Positions 44,881 to 56,408 of a DNA stretch of 64,000 nucleotides are shown piece by piece. Source of the DNA: Apiotrichum sp. Y4204. Lineage: Eukaryota; Basidiomycota; Tremellomycetes; Trichosporonales; Trichosporonaceae. The stretch spans positions 372,001 to 436,000 of the forward strand of contig JAMYHL010000028.1 in assembly GCA_025531455.1 (NCBI GenBank), given 5' to 3'. Within the stretch, counting starts at the first letter, position 1. Every line of letters begins with the position of its first letter. The notes beneath the pieces were generated by a model, which worked only from the letters and a program-made list of their open reading frames with translations, was not told the origin of the DNA and did no database searches. The position numbers were made by a program, and so were the translations under genes.

Positions 44881-47800
44881 ATGAACGTTCAACCCGTTAT
44901 GCTGCCTCAGGGCTGGGAGGCCCGCTGGTGAGTAGAGTTCGAGAGTTGGCGAGCCAACATTGCGACAACCCATATTGTTGTCCACAAGCAACAAAACTAA
45001 CCACCAGGGATGCGGCATCCGGCCAGTATGTCTACTTTGGTGAGCTTCCGTTGCATCGTCTAAGCTCCCGCACTGACCTCAGACACGGCCACTGGTCACA
45101 CGCAGTTCGAGGTTCCCACCCGGCCCTCCTTTGGAGGCAACGCCGCGTCCCCTCCGCCCATGACTGGACCCGCCGCGCCTGCACACCACTCTAAACGGCG
45201 ACAGTACCCGACCGCGCAGATGGCCGAGGTGTACGGCTCGGGTCAGCAGCAGCAGCAGCCTGGCTTCGGGCCGGGTGCTGGTGTCGGCCCTGGCGCTGGA
45301 TTCCAGCAGCCGGGTTACCCCCAGCAGCCGGCCCAGCCGGAGGCGCCTCAGTTCTTCACGCCCGGTGCCAGCCAGCAGCAGGTTCCGCCGCAGCAGCCGC
45401 AGTACGGACAGCCCGGCGTTGACCAGATGGCAAACCAGTTCCAGAACCTCAACATGAACCAGGGCTACTCGCAGCCGCAGCCCGGCTATCAGCAGCCTGG
45501 CGGCTTTGCTGAGCCCAAGCAGATGCACCCGGTCAGCACTGTCAACCTCATTGGCATGCAGCCGGATGTTCGCCAGCTCGATGCCGCGCCACCTCCTCCC
45601 CTTCTCCCCTCGAACGCCGCCGTCAGCGCGTCCCCTTCCATTATCCCCGATCCCTCGTACCAGCGCTGTACGCTCGCGGCGATCCCGACGACCCAGTCGC
45701 TTCTCAACAAGTCCAAGCTGCCGCTCGCACTCGTCATGGCGCCCTACCGCTCATACCGCGAGTCGGATGGCGACGACCCCGTGCCTGTGGTCTCGGACTC
45801 TGTCATCGCCCGCTGCCGCCGTTGCCGCGTGTACATCAACCCGTTCGTCACCTTTACCGAGGGCGGAAACAGGTGGAAGTGTTGCATGTGTGGCCTGAGC
45901 AACGAGGTGCCCCAGCTGTTCGACTGGAACTCGTTGGAGAACAAGCCTGCTGACCGCTGGGCGCGCAAGGAGCTCAACCACTCGGTGGTCGAGTTTATCG
46001 CGCCTACGGAGTACATGGTGCGTCCTCCGCAGCCTCCTGTGTACTGCTTCGTTATCGATGTCAGCCAACCGGCAATTGCATCGGGTATGGTCGCCACTGC
46101 TGCGCGCGCGATCCTCGAGTCGCTCGACAACATTCCCAACCAGGACAACCGTACAAAGATTGCCTTCATCGGTGTCTCGACGAGCCTGCACTTCTTCTCC
46201 CTTCCGGCGGGAGAGAATGCCGAGCCGACGATGCTTGTTGTTTCGGACCTCCAGGACGTCTTCCTTCCCCAGCCCGTCGACCTTCTCGTGAACCTCACCG
46301 AGTCGCGACCAGCTATTGAGAACCTCCTTGGCAAGCTCTCGGACATGTTCAAGGACTCGCACACCGTTGGCAACGCGCTCGGCTCGGCTCTGCAAGCTGC
46401 CCATGAGCTCATCGGCAAGATTGGCGGCAAGATCCTCGCCCTCTCTGCTTCCCTCCCCACTCTTGGCACCGGCGCGCTCAAGGCCCGCGACGACCCCAAG
46501 CTTCTCGGCACCTCCAAGGAGAGCTCGCTCCTCCAGGCTGGTTCCAGCTTCTACAAGACATTCGCTATCGACTGCTCAAAGTCGCAGGTTTCCGTCGACA
46601 TGTTCCTTTTCTCCTCGCAGTACACCGATGTCGCCACCCTGTCGTGTCTTCCCCGATACACTGCTGGTCAGACTTACCTCTACCCGGGTTTCAACGCGTC
46701 TCGCGGAGAGGAGGCAATCAAGTTTGCTACCGAGTTCGGCAAGGTGCTATCATCGCCGATTGGTCTCGAGGCTGTTATCCGTGTCCGTGCCTCGCGCGGC
46801 GTGCGCATGTCGGCTTTCCACGGCAACTTCTTTATCCGCTCTACCGACCTGCTCGCGCTCCCCGTGCTCCCGCTCGACCAGAACTACGTTATCGAGCTTC
46901 AGCTCGAGGACGACCTGAAGCAGCCGTTCATTGTTCTTCAGACGGCCGTCCTCCACACCACCTGCTACGGTGAGCGTCGTATCCGCGTCATCACCCAGGC
47001 GATCCCGACTACCGACTCGATGGCGCAGCTCTACGCTTCGGCCGACCAAATCGCGATCGCATCGTTCCTTGCCAACAAGGCCGTGGAGAAGTGCATGAGT
47101 GGCTCGTCACTCGACGACTCGCGCAATCTTGTCCTCAACCGCCTCGGCGACATGCTCCAGGTGTACAAGAACCAGATTGCCGGATCTGCAGGTGCCTCTG
47201 CCCAGCTTGCTGCGCCCGCAAACCTTGCTCTCCTCCCTCTTCTCGCCTGCGGTCTCACAAAGCACGTCGGTCTCCGCGAGGGTTCGACTATTCCCCCAGA
47301 CCTGCGCGCCTACGCCCAGGACCTCCTCACCACGCTCCCCACTCAGTCCCTCATCCCTTACATCCACGCACGCTTCTACTGCTTGCACAACATGCCCGAG
47401 CAGGCAGGTACCATCGGGGAGAACGGCGTCATTCTCCCTCCCCCGCTCAACCTCACATCGGAACGGCTCGAGAACCACGGTCTTTACCTCATCGAGGACG
47501 GCCAGAACATGTTCCTCTGGGTCGGACAGGCGGCTATCCCCCGTCTCATCCAGGACGTGTTCGACCTTCCCTCGTACGCTGAGCTCCAGGGCGGCAAGAC
47601 AACGCTTCCCGTTCTTGACAACAAGTTCAACGAGCGTGTCAACGCCATTATCGCAAAGACGCGCGAGTTGCGCCGCGGCGTTTACCGCCCGTACCTCTAC
47701 GTGGTCAAGAGCGATGCCGAGCCGGCCCTCCGGTCCTGGGCACTCAGCCTGCTCATCGAGGACCGCATGGACCAGATGAACAGCTATGCGCAGTACCTGA

Positions 47801-47886
47801 CGCGCGTGAAGAACAAGGTGGGTATCGAAGTTTGACATTTTTGTGAATCTTTCAGCTAACATGTACAGATTAACGGCGGTTCGTAG
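44881..47886 (+). CDS. SEC24: COPII coat cargo adaptor Sec24 with an N-terminal WW-like domain
   Basis: Sec24 pairs with Sec23 in the inner COPII coat and selects cargo at the endoplasmic reticulum. Exons 44881-44927, 45008-45039, 45083-47817 and 47869-47886 give 943 residues. Residues ~8-40 form a WW-like domain, [19 protein letters not shown] then [12 protein letters not shown], in which the second signature Trp is Phe. The usual Gln/Pro/Gly-rich linker follows, then the zinc finger (CRRCRVYI ... [11 protein letters not shown]), the trunk domain ([12 protein letters not shown]), the beta-sandwich, helical and gelsolin domains to the end. A final 18-nt exon (INGGS) is proposed because a CTAAC branch site and AG lie just after the in-frame stop; without it the protein ends GIEV at 47835. 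Sec24 is certain. Confidence 0.96.
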
Positions 47887-48065
47887 ATGCAAGATGTATT
47901 GGACGCATGGTTACCATTGTCACGGATGTACCACTGGTGGCGAGACCCGCGAGACCTGCGAGACCAGCTCGTACTGGAATGGAAGTTGGGGAGAGGGGGG
48001 TGCATCATGGCTCTAACCGCTGGCGCATAGAAATTCTGGCATGAGGAACAGACGCTGACGGAGCC

Positions 48066-48916
48066 TTACATGATGCTATCGTCGTCCACGGCGTCCACGA
48101 GGATCTGGCGAATCTGGGCCTCGAACAACCCTCGCCAGTTGTGGGGAGTGATGATATTGACGAACGTATGAGCTTCGTGCTCATTTTCTTTACTTCGTAT
48201 TTGTCGGTGGAGGCTGATGCCGAAGGGGAACACTTTTGGTGAGTGCAAGCTACGACTATCGCCAGGAGAAACCCACAATTCTCCCCAAACATGAACGCGT
48301 TGATGCGGCGGTGCACCTCGTCCTCGTCCTTGAGCGCGACATGGATGGCGAACTCGGTTACCTAGGGTCAGCTGCCAGGCCCGTTGAGCGGCGAACGCAC
48401 CGACTCGGGCAAATACTCGTAAGCGGGCAGTGCGAACGCGTGGCACGGCGGGGAAAGGAATCCTGGTGAGTAGACGTGGGCGTGCAGCGATTTGCCACAG
48501 GTCACCGGTGGCGGGATGCACCCGTGCTGCGGCTGCGGCCCCGGAAAGGTGTCGAAGGCGGCAAAGTGCGCCGTCGCGGGGGTGACCAGCGGCGTCTCGG
48601 TCGGAGAAGGGGGGGTATCGCCGTTGGTGTCGTGGGTGGTGCCATCGCTGGTGTCGTCCAAAGGTGGAGTATTGCGGCGGTCGTTGAGGTCGCGGTCTAA
48701 GTCACCGGAGGGTGTGGTGTCCCTGCCCTCGTCCTCGTCCTCAGAGTCACCGCTAATCTCACCCGCCCAGTCCTCGCCGTCTTCCTCGTCCCTGTTCTTT
48801 TCCTTCAGTAGCGGGGGAGTCTTCGCGTGGTTGCACTGCATGATCTCGAGGGTTGGCGCATACTCGTGGACGAGGATGCAGTCGAGCCGCGGTCGGCTGA
48901 ACACGTTCGGATACAT
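48066..48916 (-). CDS. Acidic protein with a C-terminal helix-strand-strand-helix module (family member D)
   Basis: Three exons (48916-48401, 48361-48277, 48232-48066) encode 255 residues. The N-terminal ~170 are disordered, very acidic, with Asp/Glu/Thr/Pro repeats (GDSEDEDEGRDTTPSG). The C-terminal ~80 residues form the module: a strand-like start (VTEFAIHVAL), a helix (DEVHRRINAFMFG), an intron, a strand (FPFGISLHRQ), a strand (HTFVNIITPHNW) and a helix (LFEAQIRQILVDAV), ending DDDSIM. Intron position between the first helix and the strand matches the other members. Located tail-to-tail with SEC24, 13 kb from the main run. Function is unknown. Confidence 0.66.
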
Positions 48917-50666
48917 GGTGGTGACGGTGGATGTAGTGGGCGAGGGAGGTGGGTTTGCGGGTCAACATTATATCTGTACGCAGAGCTCGAGAGCAGAGCT
49001 GGGCGGCGAAGACCGGAATGACACATGCACAGTTCGGGATCGGCGATCGTCCAGTCACCCCAAACATCCGCCTCCTTTCACTTTAACACTTTCCTCATTA
49101 CATCCATTCCAGCCACAAGTGCTCGTCCCGTCCTCGAAGCTGTCACCATTCCACGCCCGGACGCCCGACTACCACCGGCCGAACAAGCGGATAAAGCAAG
49201 CCCTCACCACATCCCAGCACCCGAATCCTTCGCGTCCCGGAGCACATGCTCGAGTTCCTGGAATACACCCGACGCGACCCAGATGCCTTCTCGGGCGGTG
49301 GCTCAGGCACAGCGACACGGTCGTTTGTTCCGGCGCCACGACTTGATGACGGAGGGAGAGATGTGGGATGAGCGTCGCCGCGAGGACGCGAGGAAGTGGC
49401 GCGGCGGGGAAGAAAGAGGAGGACATCCAGTCGTGTGCGCAGGACAGGGCTCCACCCATTGTTCCTCTCCTGTGAATCGAAGGGACAGACGTGTGGCACA
49501 CACGGAGATGACCCGAAAGAAGCACGCAACGGGACCACCCCGACCCGTGGCCTGAGGGTTTGCAACGCTGTGTATGGCGTGCGCGTTTCCGAACCGAGGA
49601 CGAAGACCTCCCAAGCTTCCAACAGGGTTTTTAGGAATCGCCCCCAGATCGCCCAGATTCCGTTTGCCACCACACGCTGGACAACACACTGCTCCAACCG
49701 AGCCCAACCCCCCTGTCGTAACTGCAAAGCGCTCCACCCGCTTCGTGTATTCTGATTTTCGCCCGCAAGGCGAGACACTGACAAACCGGAAGTACACATC
49801 GCAATGCGGAACAAAATGCCCGGGGCCGCCGGACAGCTCAAACAGGATGGCCTCTGGGCGCGCCGGCGCTCCGCTCGTGCGGCACAGCTCATGCGTCCGA
49901 GACTCTGCGTACGCCATCCACATGGGCCGCCCCTCCTCAGCGCCTGAGCCCTACCGCCACAGAGAATGTTCGCACAAGAAGTAATTACACGGAACAGGAA
50001 TCACCCACAGTGTCAAGCCGAGTGCGAGGCGTTTGGCGATCAGACCACCAGATCACCAGACCCTGGAACCTGTCGATCGCTGGAAACGGCAAGCGGAGGA
50101 ACGCGGGGTATGTGGCATCTCGTAACTGCTTTGGGTGACTCGACTCAACGACCACCTCGACCCAAGTAGAATAACGTGACATGTGGCGCTCCGCGCGCCA
50201 CCGCCATGGGGCCCACGGCACTCCGCTCGGCACAGAGAAGGTTGACACCCGGGTAGCGTACCTGCGACAAAACAGCTGTCGCCATTCACACACACGTGTG
50301 CCTGACAAGTTTCTAACACTCCATTGTTTGCTGGAGCTCATTTGACTACACAGAGATGGTCTTTGCGCTTGAGGGTTGTCTCCGCCAAGTGTTGAGTTGT
50401 TTCACTTTCACAACCAAGTGACCTCCTATTCAAATGACCCCATTGATCGCCATTGGTTTCCTGACCCCACACTCCAGGGCTCACAGTCCCTGGAATCCGA
50501 TTAATCCGATGAGTTGGGCACGACATATGATTCCTGACGGACAATCAAGCCGAGGGTTGGCCTTCCGTGTGTGTCCTCCGGCATCTTAGGGTCGTTTCCG
50601 TCTTCGCGACGCCGGGATCTGACAAATTCGACACGCGACGGACCGCCTCATCTTCATTTCATCCCA
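48917..50666. other. 1.75-kb stretch without a recognisable gene
   Basis: Upstream of member D. A plus-strand segment near 49215-49350 reads MLEFLEYTRRDPDAFSGG and looks protein-like over 40 codons, but no start context, partner exon or family could be assigned. The rest shows no gene. Confidence 0.35.
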
Positions 50667-50759
50667 GGCCGCTTAGCTCAGCTGGTTAGAGCATCGTACT
50701 AATATGCAGCAGCGTATCAGTCCATGCGGAGGTCGGCAGTTCGATCCTGTCAGTGGTCA
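50667..50759 (+). tRNA. tRNA-Ile (AAU anticodon) with a 19-nt intron
   Basis: GGCCGCT pairs with AGTGGTC in the acceptor stem, D-arm GCTC...GAGC, T-arm GGCAG TTCGATC CTGTC. Anticodon loop CTAATAA with anticodon AAT and an intron after A37 (TGCAGCAGCGTATCAGTCC). Removing it leaves a 74-nt tRNA with stem TCGTA/TGCGG. The A box and B box are present. Followed by a GC hairpin and T5. Confidence 0.93.
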
Positions 50760-50764
50760 GTAGC

Positions 50765-50785
50765 GCGCTCGCGCGCAACGTTTTT
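50765..50785 (+). terminator. RNA polymerase III terminator with GC hairpin
   Basis: GCGCGCTCGCGCGC-type palindrome, then a T5 run at 50781-50785. The same arrangement follows the second tRNA-Ile. Confidence 0.75.
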
Positions 50786-51849
50786 GAACACGAGGGGACC
50801 TGCACGCCTGAACTGGCCGGAAATTTGCGGATACGGAGAGGTGGAAAGTGTATCGGAAATCGGAGAACGCTGGAACGGCGAAACAGGTTATCGCCTGTCT
50901 GCCAAATTTGCGGATAGCGCTGGATCATGAGCCGAGACACGTCTCATGCAGGTGACAGATGATGTGCGTTCCTGAGGCATGTTCCAGCAGTGTGGATTCC
51001 GGAGGCAGGGGCGCCTGTTCAAGATGACGGAGCCGCCGGTCGTGGCAAGTGTCATTTTGGCCTTTCTCATCTTGGCCACAACTAACAATCGCACTGCCAC
51101 TTTGGCTCTGCCACTTTGGCCCCGTCCCATGAGCACATGACTCGAAGCTCCTCTGGCTCGACAGCCGATAGACCAGAAACATGCAGCAACAGAGTGCGAT
51201 CACTTCACCTCCCTGACACCGGTTTCACCACAAAAAAGGTGGCAAACAATGAAGCACAGGGAGACGAACATGATGGTCGCCAGGCACGGAGTGCACATCG
51301 ACGTGTGTTTGTGTTTCACTATGTGCCATATAAGTATTGTGACGAGTCCTCATCCGTCCAGCAATAGAACGGGGGACGAAGCTTGCGCTCTGTTATTAGC
51401 TTCCAGTTCTGCGGAAGCACAATCAAGTGCAACTGCCGAACTCGGATTTCGTTCAGTCCGCCACTTCGCGAGCTTGCTCTCACTCCCTCTGACGCGCAGG
51501 GGTTCTGCTCGGTCCCCTTTCAGATACACCGTCATAGACCAACTCATTGTTCGAACTAAAGGTAACGCCAGATTGCAAGACGCACCCTTCGCCGTCACGC
51601 TTATCACGCCACTGACCTCGCCGCCTGCTGGCTGGACGCACAGAGCCAGTGGCGTAGGGGGCAATCTTTGGACCCCTTGCCCGTTTTCCTGGACTGATCG
51701 CAGGACATGCATCCTGCTGGCTGATGGATGCTACTAAAGGCTACGGTACTGGAACATATGGACTTCGGGGTCGTTGGGGGATTGTAAGCTCGTAGGAGGG
51801 ATTGATGTGCAACATGCTCGTAGCGGGTAGGGCTTGGCGGCAAGGGTGT
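50786..51849. other. Intergenic region, no gene seen
   Basis: Between tRNA-Ile and the coiled-coil gene. Short frames only, none protein-like. Confidence 0.4.
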
Positions 51850-52314
51850 TTACTCCTTGGCTTCGGGAGTCTTGGGAGGAGTGGGCAGCGCCTGGGTGGC
51901 GGGCTCCGCAGGAGTGGCGGGCTCGGGGATCTTGGCCACGGGGACGACGGGAATTTCAGGCGACGCCGGCGCGTCCTCGCCCACAAGAGCCTGGAGGGAC
52001 TCGATGTGGGCCTGCTCCGCGTCAATCGAGACGGCGAGATGTGCCATCTCGTAGCGGAGCTCGAGCGCCTGTGCCTGGAACTCGGAAATGGAGGCGAGGA
52101 CACGCGCAAGCTGCTCGGTCATGCTTGCGAGGGTGGCCTCGTCCGCGGCCTTAGCCTTCTTGAGCGCCTCGAGACGCGACCGCCGCGAGTTGTCGCGCGA
52201 CGTTTTATACGCCGTGTAGAGGTTGCCGAGAAGCGCATCGGAGCGCGCAACAGAGCTTGTGAGCTGGTGGGGCTGCTCAAAGGCGAGGTCGAGCTGGGCC
52301 TTGACGTCGTCCAT
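51850..52314 (-). CDS. Coiled-coil protein of 154 residues, unidentified
   Basis: A single-exon gene. It begins MDDVKAQLDLAFEQPHQ. Residues ~15-115 are continuous helix with heptad-like Leu/Ala spacing (SRRSRLEALKKAKAADEATL, then EQLARVLASISEFQAQALEL), so a coiled coil is likely. The last ~40 residues are Pro/Ala/Glu/Val-rich (EPATPAEPATQALPTPP). Composition and length would suit a small kinetochore or spindle subunit such as those of the DASH complex, or a vesicle-tethering (BLOC/KxDL-like) subunit, but no specific motif allows a choice. No membrane segment. The start is the first ATG of a long frame with good composition. Confidence 0.65.
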   Translation of the reverse strand: MDDVKAQLDLAFEQPHQLTSSVARSDALLGNLYTAYKTSRDNSRRSRLEALKKAKAADEATLASMTEQLARVLASISEFQAQALELRYEMAHLAVSIDAEQAHIESLQALVGEDAPASPEIPVVPVAKIPEPATPAEPATQALPTPPKTPEAKE

Positions 52315-53421
52315 TTTTAATCGGTTTGGCGGGAAATGAATGTATGCGGCTGCGCGTCAGTTCGAGTCGGGCTTGTTTCCCCACAGGCTCTCGCAACCAC
52401 TCACTATACACCTACCGGACTGTTTGCAGCTTTTGATAAAAAGTGATCGCATCGCATCCCCGTCGCGCTTTTTATACGGCTGCCGCCAGAAGGGGATGCC
52501 GTTGTTGGGCGGGCCTCATTCCTGCCCCTCCCGATATCGCTTCGCACTGCGGCTCCGTGCCACCTTCCCAGCGATCAAGGCGGCGCAGGCGTGATGGAGT
52601 GCAAGAGTTCGCACGCACATAATCCACCTTGGAGGTTCTGTTCCTCACACGGCTCGTCTCACAGGACATGTCGGGCCCCCAGATGCGCGCACGGAGTCCC
52701 CGGACAACGGAGCACACTGGTCAGAGGGAAATACGCAAGGGGGTGGAGACCAGACGTGGGATGTAGGCAGGGTGTGATGGTACTTGAAGGCTCGGTCTAC
52801 TCCACTGTACTGATTCGGGAAGGCCTGTGTCATGGGCATAAGGGTGGCACAAAGCTCGGGGCCAGCGGGACCGAGCTTACATGCGCGCATTCGGACATTC
52901 TCATTCCCATCTCTTGACTTTCACTGTCGTGAGAAACATGCCCATCAGTTCACCAGCTCGCCAATTTAACCAACAATGGGTGCTAATGGCGGATTTCACT
53001 GATTGTGGGGTTCTTAAGGCTTGTGCGCAGGGGCTAGGCGCCGTCTGAGCGGTGTTGCGTAGTAGAGATGCAACCAACGCTATCGTGATTCTGACACGGT
53101 GGGAGTTGAACCAGCCCCCTCAGCACTTGTCCCTGGAGCTCCGACAGCGGGCTGGCTTTGGATGAAGGGACGATCGACTGGTGGCGAAACTTGGTAAACC
53201 TTCAAGTATGGCCGCCCGCGTCAAGGCCTGTGCGCAAGATTTACCCCTCACTCTGAGATTCGTGAGGGGCCAGGCCCTCATTAAGTGGGAATTTTGCACC
53301 GGCCACCCCACGCCAACATGTGGAGAACTTTCGCACGTCGTGTCGCAAAGCCTTCAAACCTCTCGGACTCGGTTTCACACCGCCGCCGACGCGGAGACGG
53401 CGCCGGATCGCCTCCCGTCAA
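52315..53421. other. Intergenic region, no gene seen
   Basis: Upstream of the coiled-coil gene and before tRNA-Lys 1. No convincing frame or RNA. Confidence 0.4.
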
Positions 53422-53504
53422 GCCTCGTTATATCAGTCGGTAGATAGTTTGACTCTTACTACTAAGACATCAAAATGTCATGGGTTCGAGCCCCATACGA
53501 GGCT
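53422..53504 (+). tRNA. tRNA-Lys (CUU anticodon), copy 1, with a 10-nt intron
   Basis: Acceptor GCCTCGT/ACGAGGC, D-stem TATC/GATA, anticodon stem TTTGA/TCAAA, loop CTCTTA with anticodon CTT, T-arm ATGGG TTCGAGC CCCAT, discriminator T. An intron of about 10 nt (CTACTAAGAC) follows A37. It contains TAAG, complementary to the anticodon plus A37 (CTTA). A T4 run follows at 53536-53539. Confidence 0.92.
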
Positions 53505-53805
53505 GGCTTGCGACGAGTGCGAGCTCGCGCAACCCTTTTGGATGTTGCGATCTGAGCTGTGGCATCCTGGGGCGTGAAAGAACCCTGTGGGATGTTGAAC
53601 AAGGTTCAGGGAGAGTGCACCTTATCGATTGTGGCATCGTGGGTCGTACAACTCCCTAAGGTTCGTGAGGTCATGAAGATTCATCAAGTTTCGTCAAGTC
53701 GTGACTATTTGCTACAGTCTTCTCGCCTCTACACTATTCACGCCTTAGTTTTGATACACACAAGCTCCAGGTAGTCTTGATTCAAGCACGTATCAACTGT
53801 CTCGC
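53505..53805. other. Short intergenic region
   Basis: Between tRNA-Lys 1 and member C. Includes the T4 terminator of the tRNA. Nothing else seen. Confidence 0.4.
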
Positions 53806-54903
53806 TTACTCCATCCAGCAAGGCACGATCGGGGTAGACTTTGTCGGAATCCTGCTCATTAGCACTGGGTGCAGTGGGCTCTCCCTACTCACGGAAACGT
53901 GGCAATCAGGTTGAGGTGACTCCTGATAATTTCCTGGACTTCGTTCTCAAAGCTACCGAGGGACGACTTTGGGGAAATGATGTGAATGTGGCATTTCCCC
54001 TGTGCAGGCTTGACACACTGAATATCATCGTACAGAACTGCGGGTTAGCTCCACATCTACTGTAACGGTGTGTCTGTGTAGGATCACTTACTGTCCGCTC
54101 GAATGAAGTGCTGTTGAATCGCGAAGTAAATGACGTTGGCAAGGCATTCAGAGGGAAAATCCCCCTTTGCCCGAAGCTCAAGGCGCGGAGTCTCAAAGAC
54201 CGTCTCCTGCTTGTCAGTCAACACTCGAGTGGTGCATGCTCACAAATGACTTTGCCACAGCCATTTTGTCGGCCATGGTATACTTGCCGGCATTTCGGCC
54301 TCGCTTGGCGACGGAGACTTTGAACATGCTCCGACGCATGGCCTTGGTAACCGCAGAAATACGGTGCCTGTTCTTTGGGGCGGAGAGCATAGCCGTGTTT
54401 GCGACACTTGGGACGTCGACCGGGTGCGTGGCGCCCGGGGCATCTACCAAGTCTGTCGATTCGAGGAGGTTGCATACGGCATCAACGCGGTTAATCATGG
54501 TCTCAGTCATCGTCTTCATGGGAGGACCATTTGGGGGGACACAGCTTTTGGCCCAAGTAATGCGCTTTGGATCCATAAAGCCATTCGGATTGGCTGTCGA
54601 GCGCATCCTTGAGATGGGGTAGGGGTCCGCAGCAAGTCGAGCCTTGAACCGGTAGTTGATGTTGGTGAGGGCCGCAAGGACCTTGCGGCCCTCAGCGGCC
54701 TTGCGCATGTCGAGCCTGATGGGGGCGCGAGCCGGAGGCTGAAGCTCAGGCTCCGGAGTTCCGAGGACCTCGCTCTTGGGGGAAGGAGCGTCGCTGGGCG
54801 ACGAAAGAGGCGGCATGGGTGAGGTGTTGGACGCAGACACCTCGGACTTGGCGGTCAGGGGCTTGGGCGATGCCCAGGCGTGGTAGGACATGGTCTTGGT
54901 CAT
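53806..54903 (-). CDS. Protein with a C-terminal helix-strand-strand-helix module (family member C)
   Basis: Four exons (54903-54244, 54206-54092, 54037-53893, 53851-53806) encode 321 residues. The N-terminal ~220 are basic, Ser/Pro/Ala-rich and mainly disordered with some helices. The module follows: helix (ECLANVIYFAIQQHFIRAD), an intron, strand (LYDDIQCVKP), strand (KCHIHIISPKSS), helix (FENEVQEIIRSHLN). A short tail ends in IVPCWME. The intron before the first strand is at the same place as in the other members. Unlike most, the N-terminus is basic rather than acidic. Function is unknown. Confidence 0.66.
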
Positions 54904-55781
54904 CGTGAATACCAGGATGTTTGCTGTTAGGGTTGAAGTTAGAGAAGGTGTTGAAAGATGTTGGAAGTTGGGAGCTGGGAGTTGAGGTTCAAGGAAGGCC
55001 CAGGAGGGCCGTTTTTATATCCACTTCTCGACGTTCAATGTCAACGATAAACACGACGGAGAGGTGCTCGAGATAGTGTCGGAAACCTATCATCATATGT
55101 CTGATGGGAGCGTCTTCAGCGCGAGAATGACCTTGGTGCGAGAGTCATTTGTGGTCAAACACACAAATATTGTGATGATAGAAGCGAGGTGGACCCCTCG
55201 TCTCCGACAACCGGTGTGTGGCCGTTACATGATCAGTGAGGTTGAATCGGGGATGAGTGCGAGTGAAACGTAGTGCAGAGAGGTAGGGGCGATGAGAATG
55301 ACTTGTGGTGAGTGCAAGACAGATGGAGGCGATGTTTGATGATGTCTGATGTGAGTGGATAACAATGCAAACGCGACTGGTGCGAGGCGGTGGAGTGAAG
55401 GGATATTTGTGGTACTGAATGACGGTGAGGTGGTTTGTTCGGAAACATTAGATGATTTATGATGTGGGTTGAGTTATGACATGAGTTGAAATGATCCCTG
55501 ATGTGTGGGTTGATGACAATGCAACAAGACAAAACAGAGACAAACAAACAGACAAATAAACAAAACGAACGCGTCTGCAACGAGAAAATTGTAAAATACT
55601 AAAAAATACGGAAAAAATACTGAGAATACTGCGAAACACGACAAAGATCACTGGATAATCACTGGAAATTGCTGTGAGTGTCTCACATAGAGCGGACACT
55701 CGCTGCACCACTGCCAGTCCAAAGGGGCTCGGGAAAGACCCCGAGGCTGGGGGTCAGCATGTTGCTGTCTGAAACAGGTGC
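54904..55781. other. Intergenic region, no gene seen
   Basis: Upstream of member C. AT-richer than the average of the window (about 55480-55680 is A-rich on the plus strand). No gene or RNA recognised. Confidence 0.4.
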
Positions 55782-56408
55782 TCACCGAAAAGTATTAATC
55801 TCCAAGTTTGTGGGCTGATCATTGGGCGGCGAATGAAGAATGGATAGCTGGAAATCGATCACGGCAGTTGGACGGTCGATGCGGTTCGCCCTGTAAGCGC
55901 AGTAAAAGAGCTCACCGAGATAAATGACGAGTCCAGTGGCGTCAAAAGGCTCGGGGGGGCTGGGCGGACGATGGCCCGCATAGAATGCGGTTTGCTCAAT
56001 GAATTCTTCATCATTGTCGTACCATTCGGGAGGTAGGTCTCGCTCGGCCTCGAGAAGAGATCTTTGGTACTCTTCCTCTCCCAGGTCGGCACCAACGGTG
56101 GAGGGCTCATTCAGGAGCTCCTCCTCGAGCTCCAAGAGATAGCCGTGCCATGTCACTTGGCATTCCATATGAACCTGGTCGTACGGCTCAAGCTCTTGTT
56201 CGTGGTTGGCGTTCTCTTGGTGACTTTCAGGAACGTCGTCTTGTCTGTGATGATCCCGACGACGGAGAAGCTGTCCACTGCGGCGGAAACGTTCAGCAAG
56301 TTGAGTGCGGTAGTGGCGAGACTTGGCGCGGAGTTGCGCGACGAAACGCGTGCGCTACGGTCAGCCTGTCCCGCTTCGTCGGCTCACCTTATGTCCAGAG
56401 CGCAACAT
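55782..56408 (-). CDS. Acidic protein of 197 residues, likely another family member (G)
   Basis: Two exons (56408-56388 and 56354-55782) join in phase. The start MLRSGHK leads to an Arg-rich helix (FVAQLRAKSRHYRTQLAERF), a loop, a strand (HMECQVTWH) and a helix (YLLELEEELLNEPS). The strand resembles TECQVEWSE of member F. The C-terminal half is acidic with aromatic residues (WYDNDEEFIEQTAFYAG). Compared with other members, the helix-to-strand loop is longer, no intron lies before the strand, and a first strand is not obvious. I place it in the family only tentatively. A 25-nt intron near 55910 is possible and would change the last residues. Confidence 0.5.

Noticed and set aside
45744..47892. 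Several 200-260 codon minus-strand frames
   Set aside because: All are antisense to SEC24, whose domains and length are unambiguous.
49215..49360. Protein-like plus-strand stretch starting MLEFLEYTRRDPDAF
   Set aside because: Only about 40 codons, followed by a stop, and no partner exon or family could be found.
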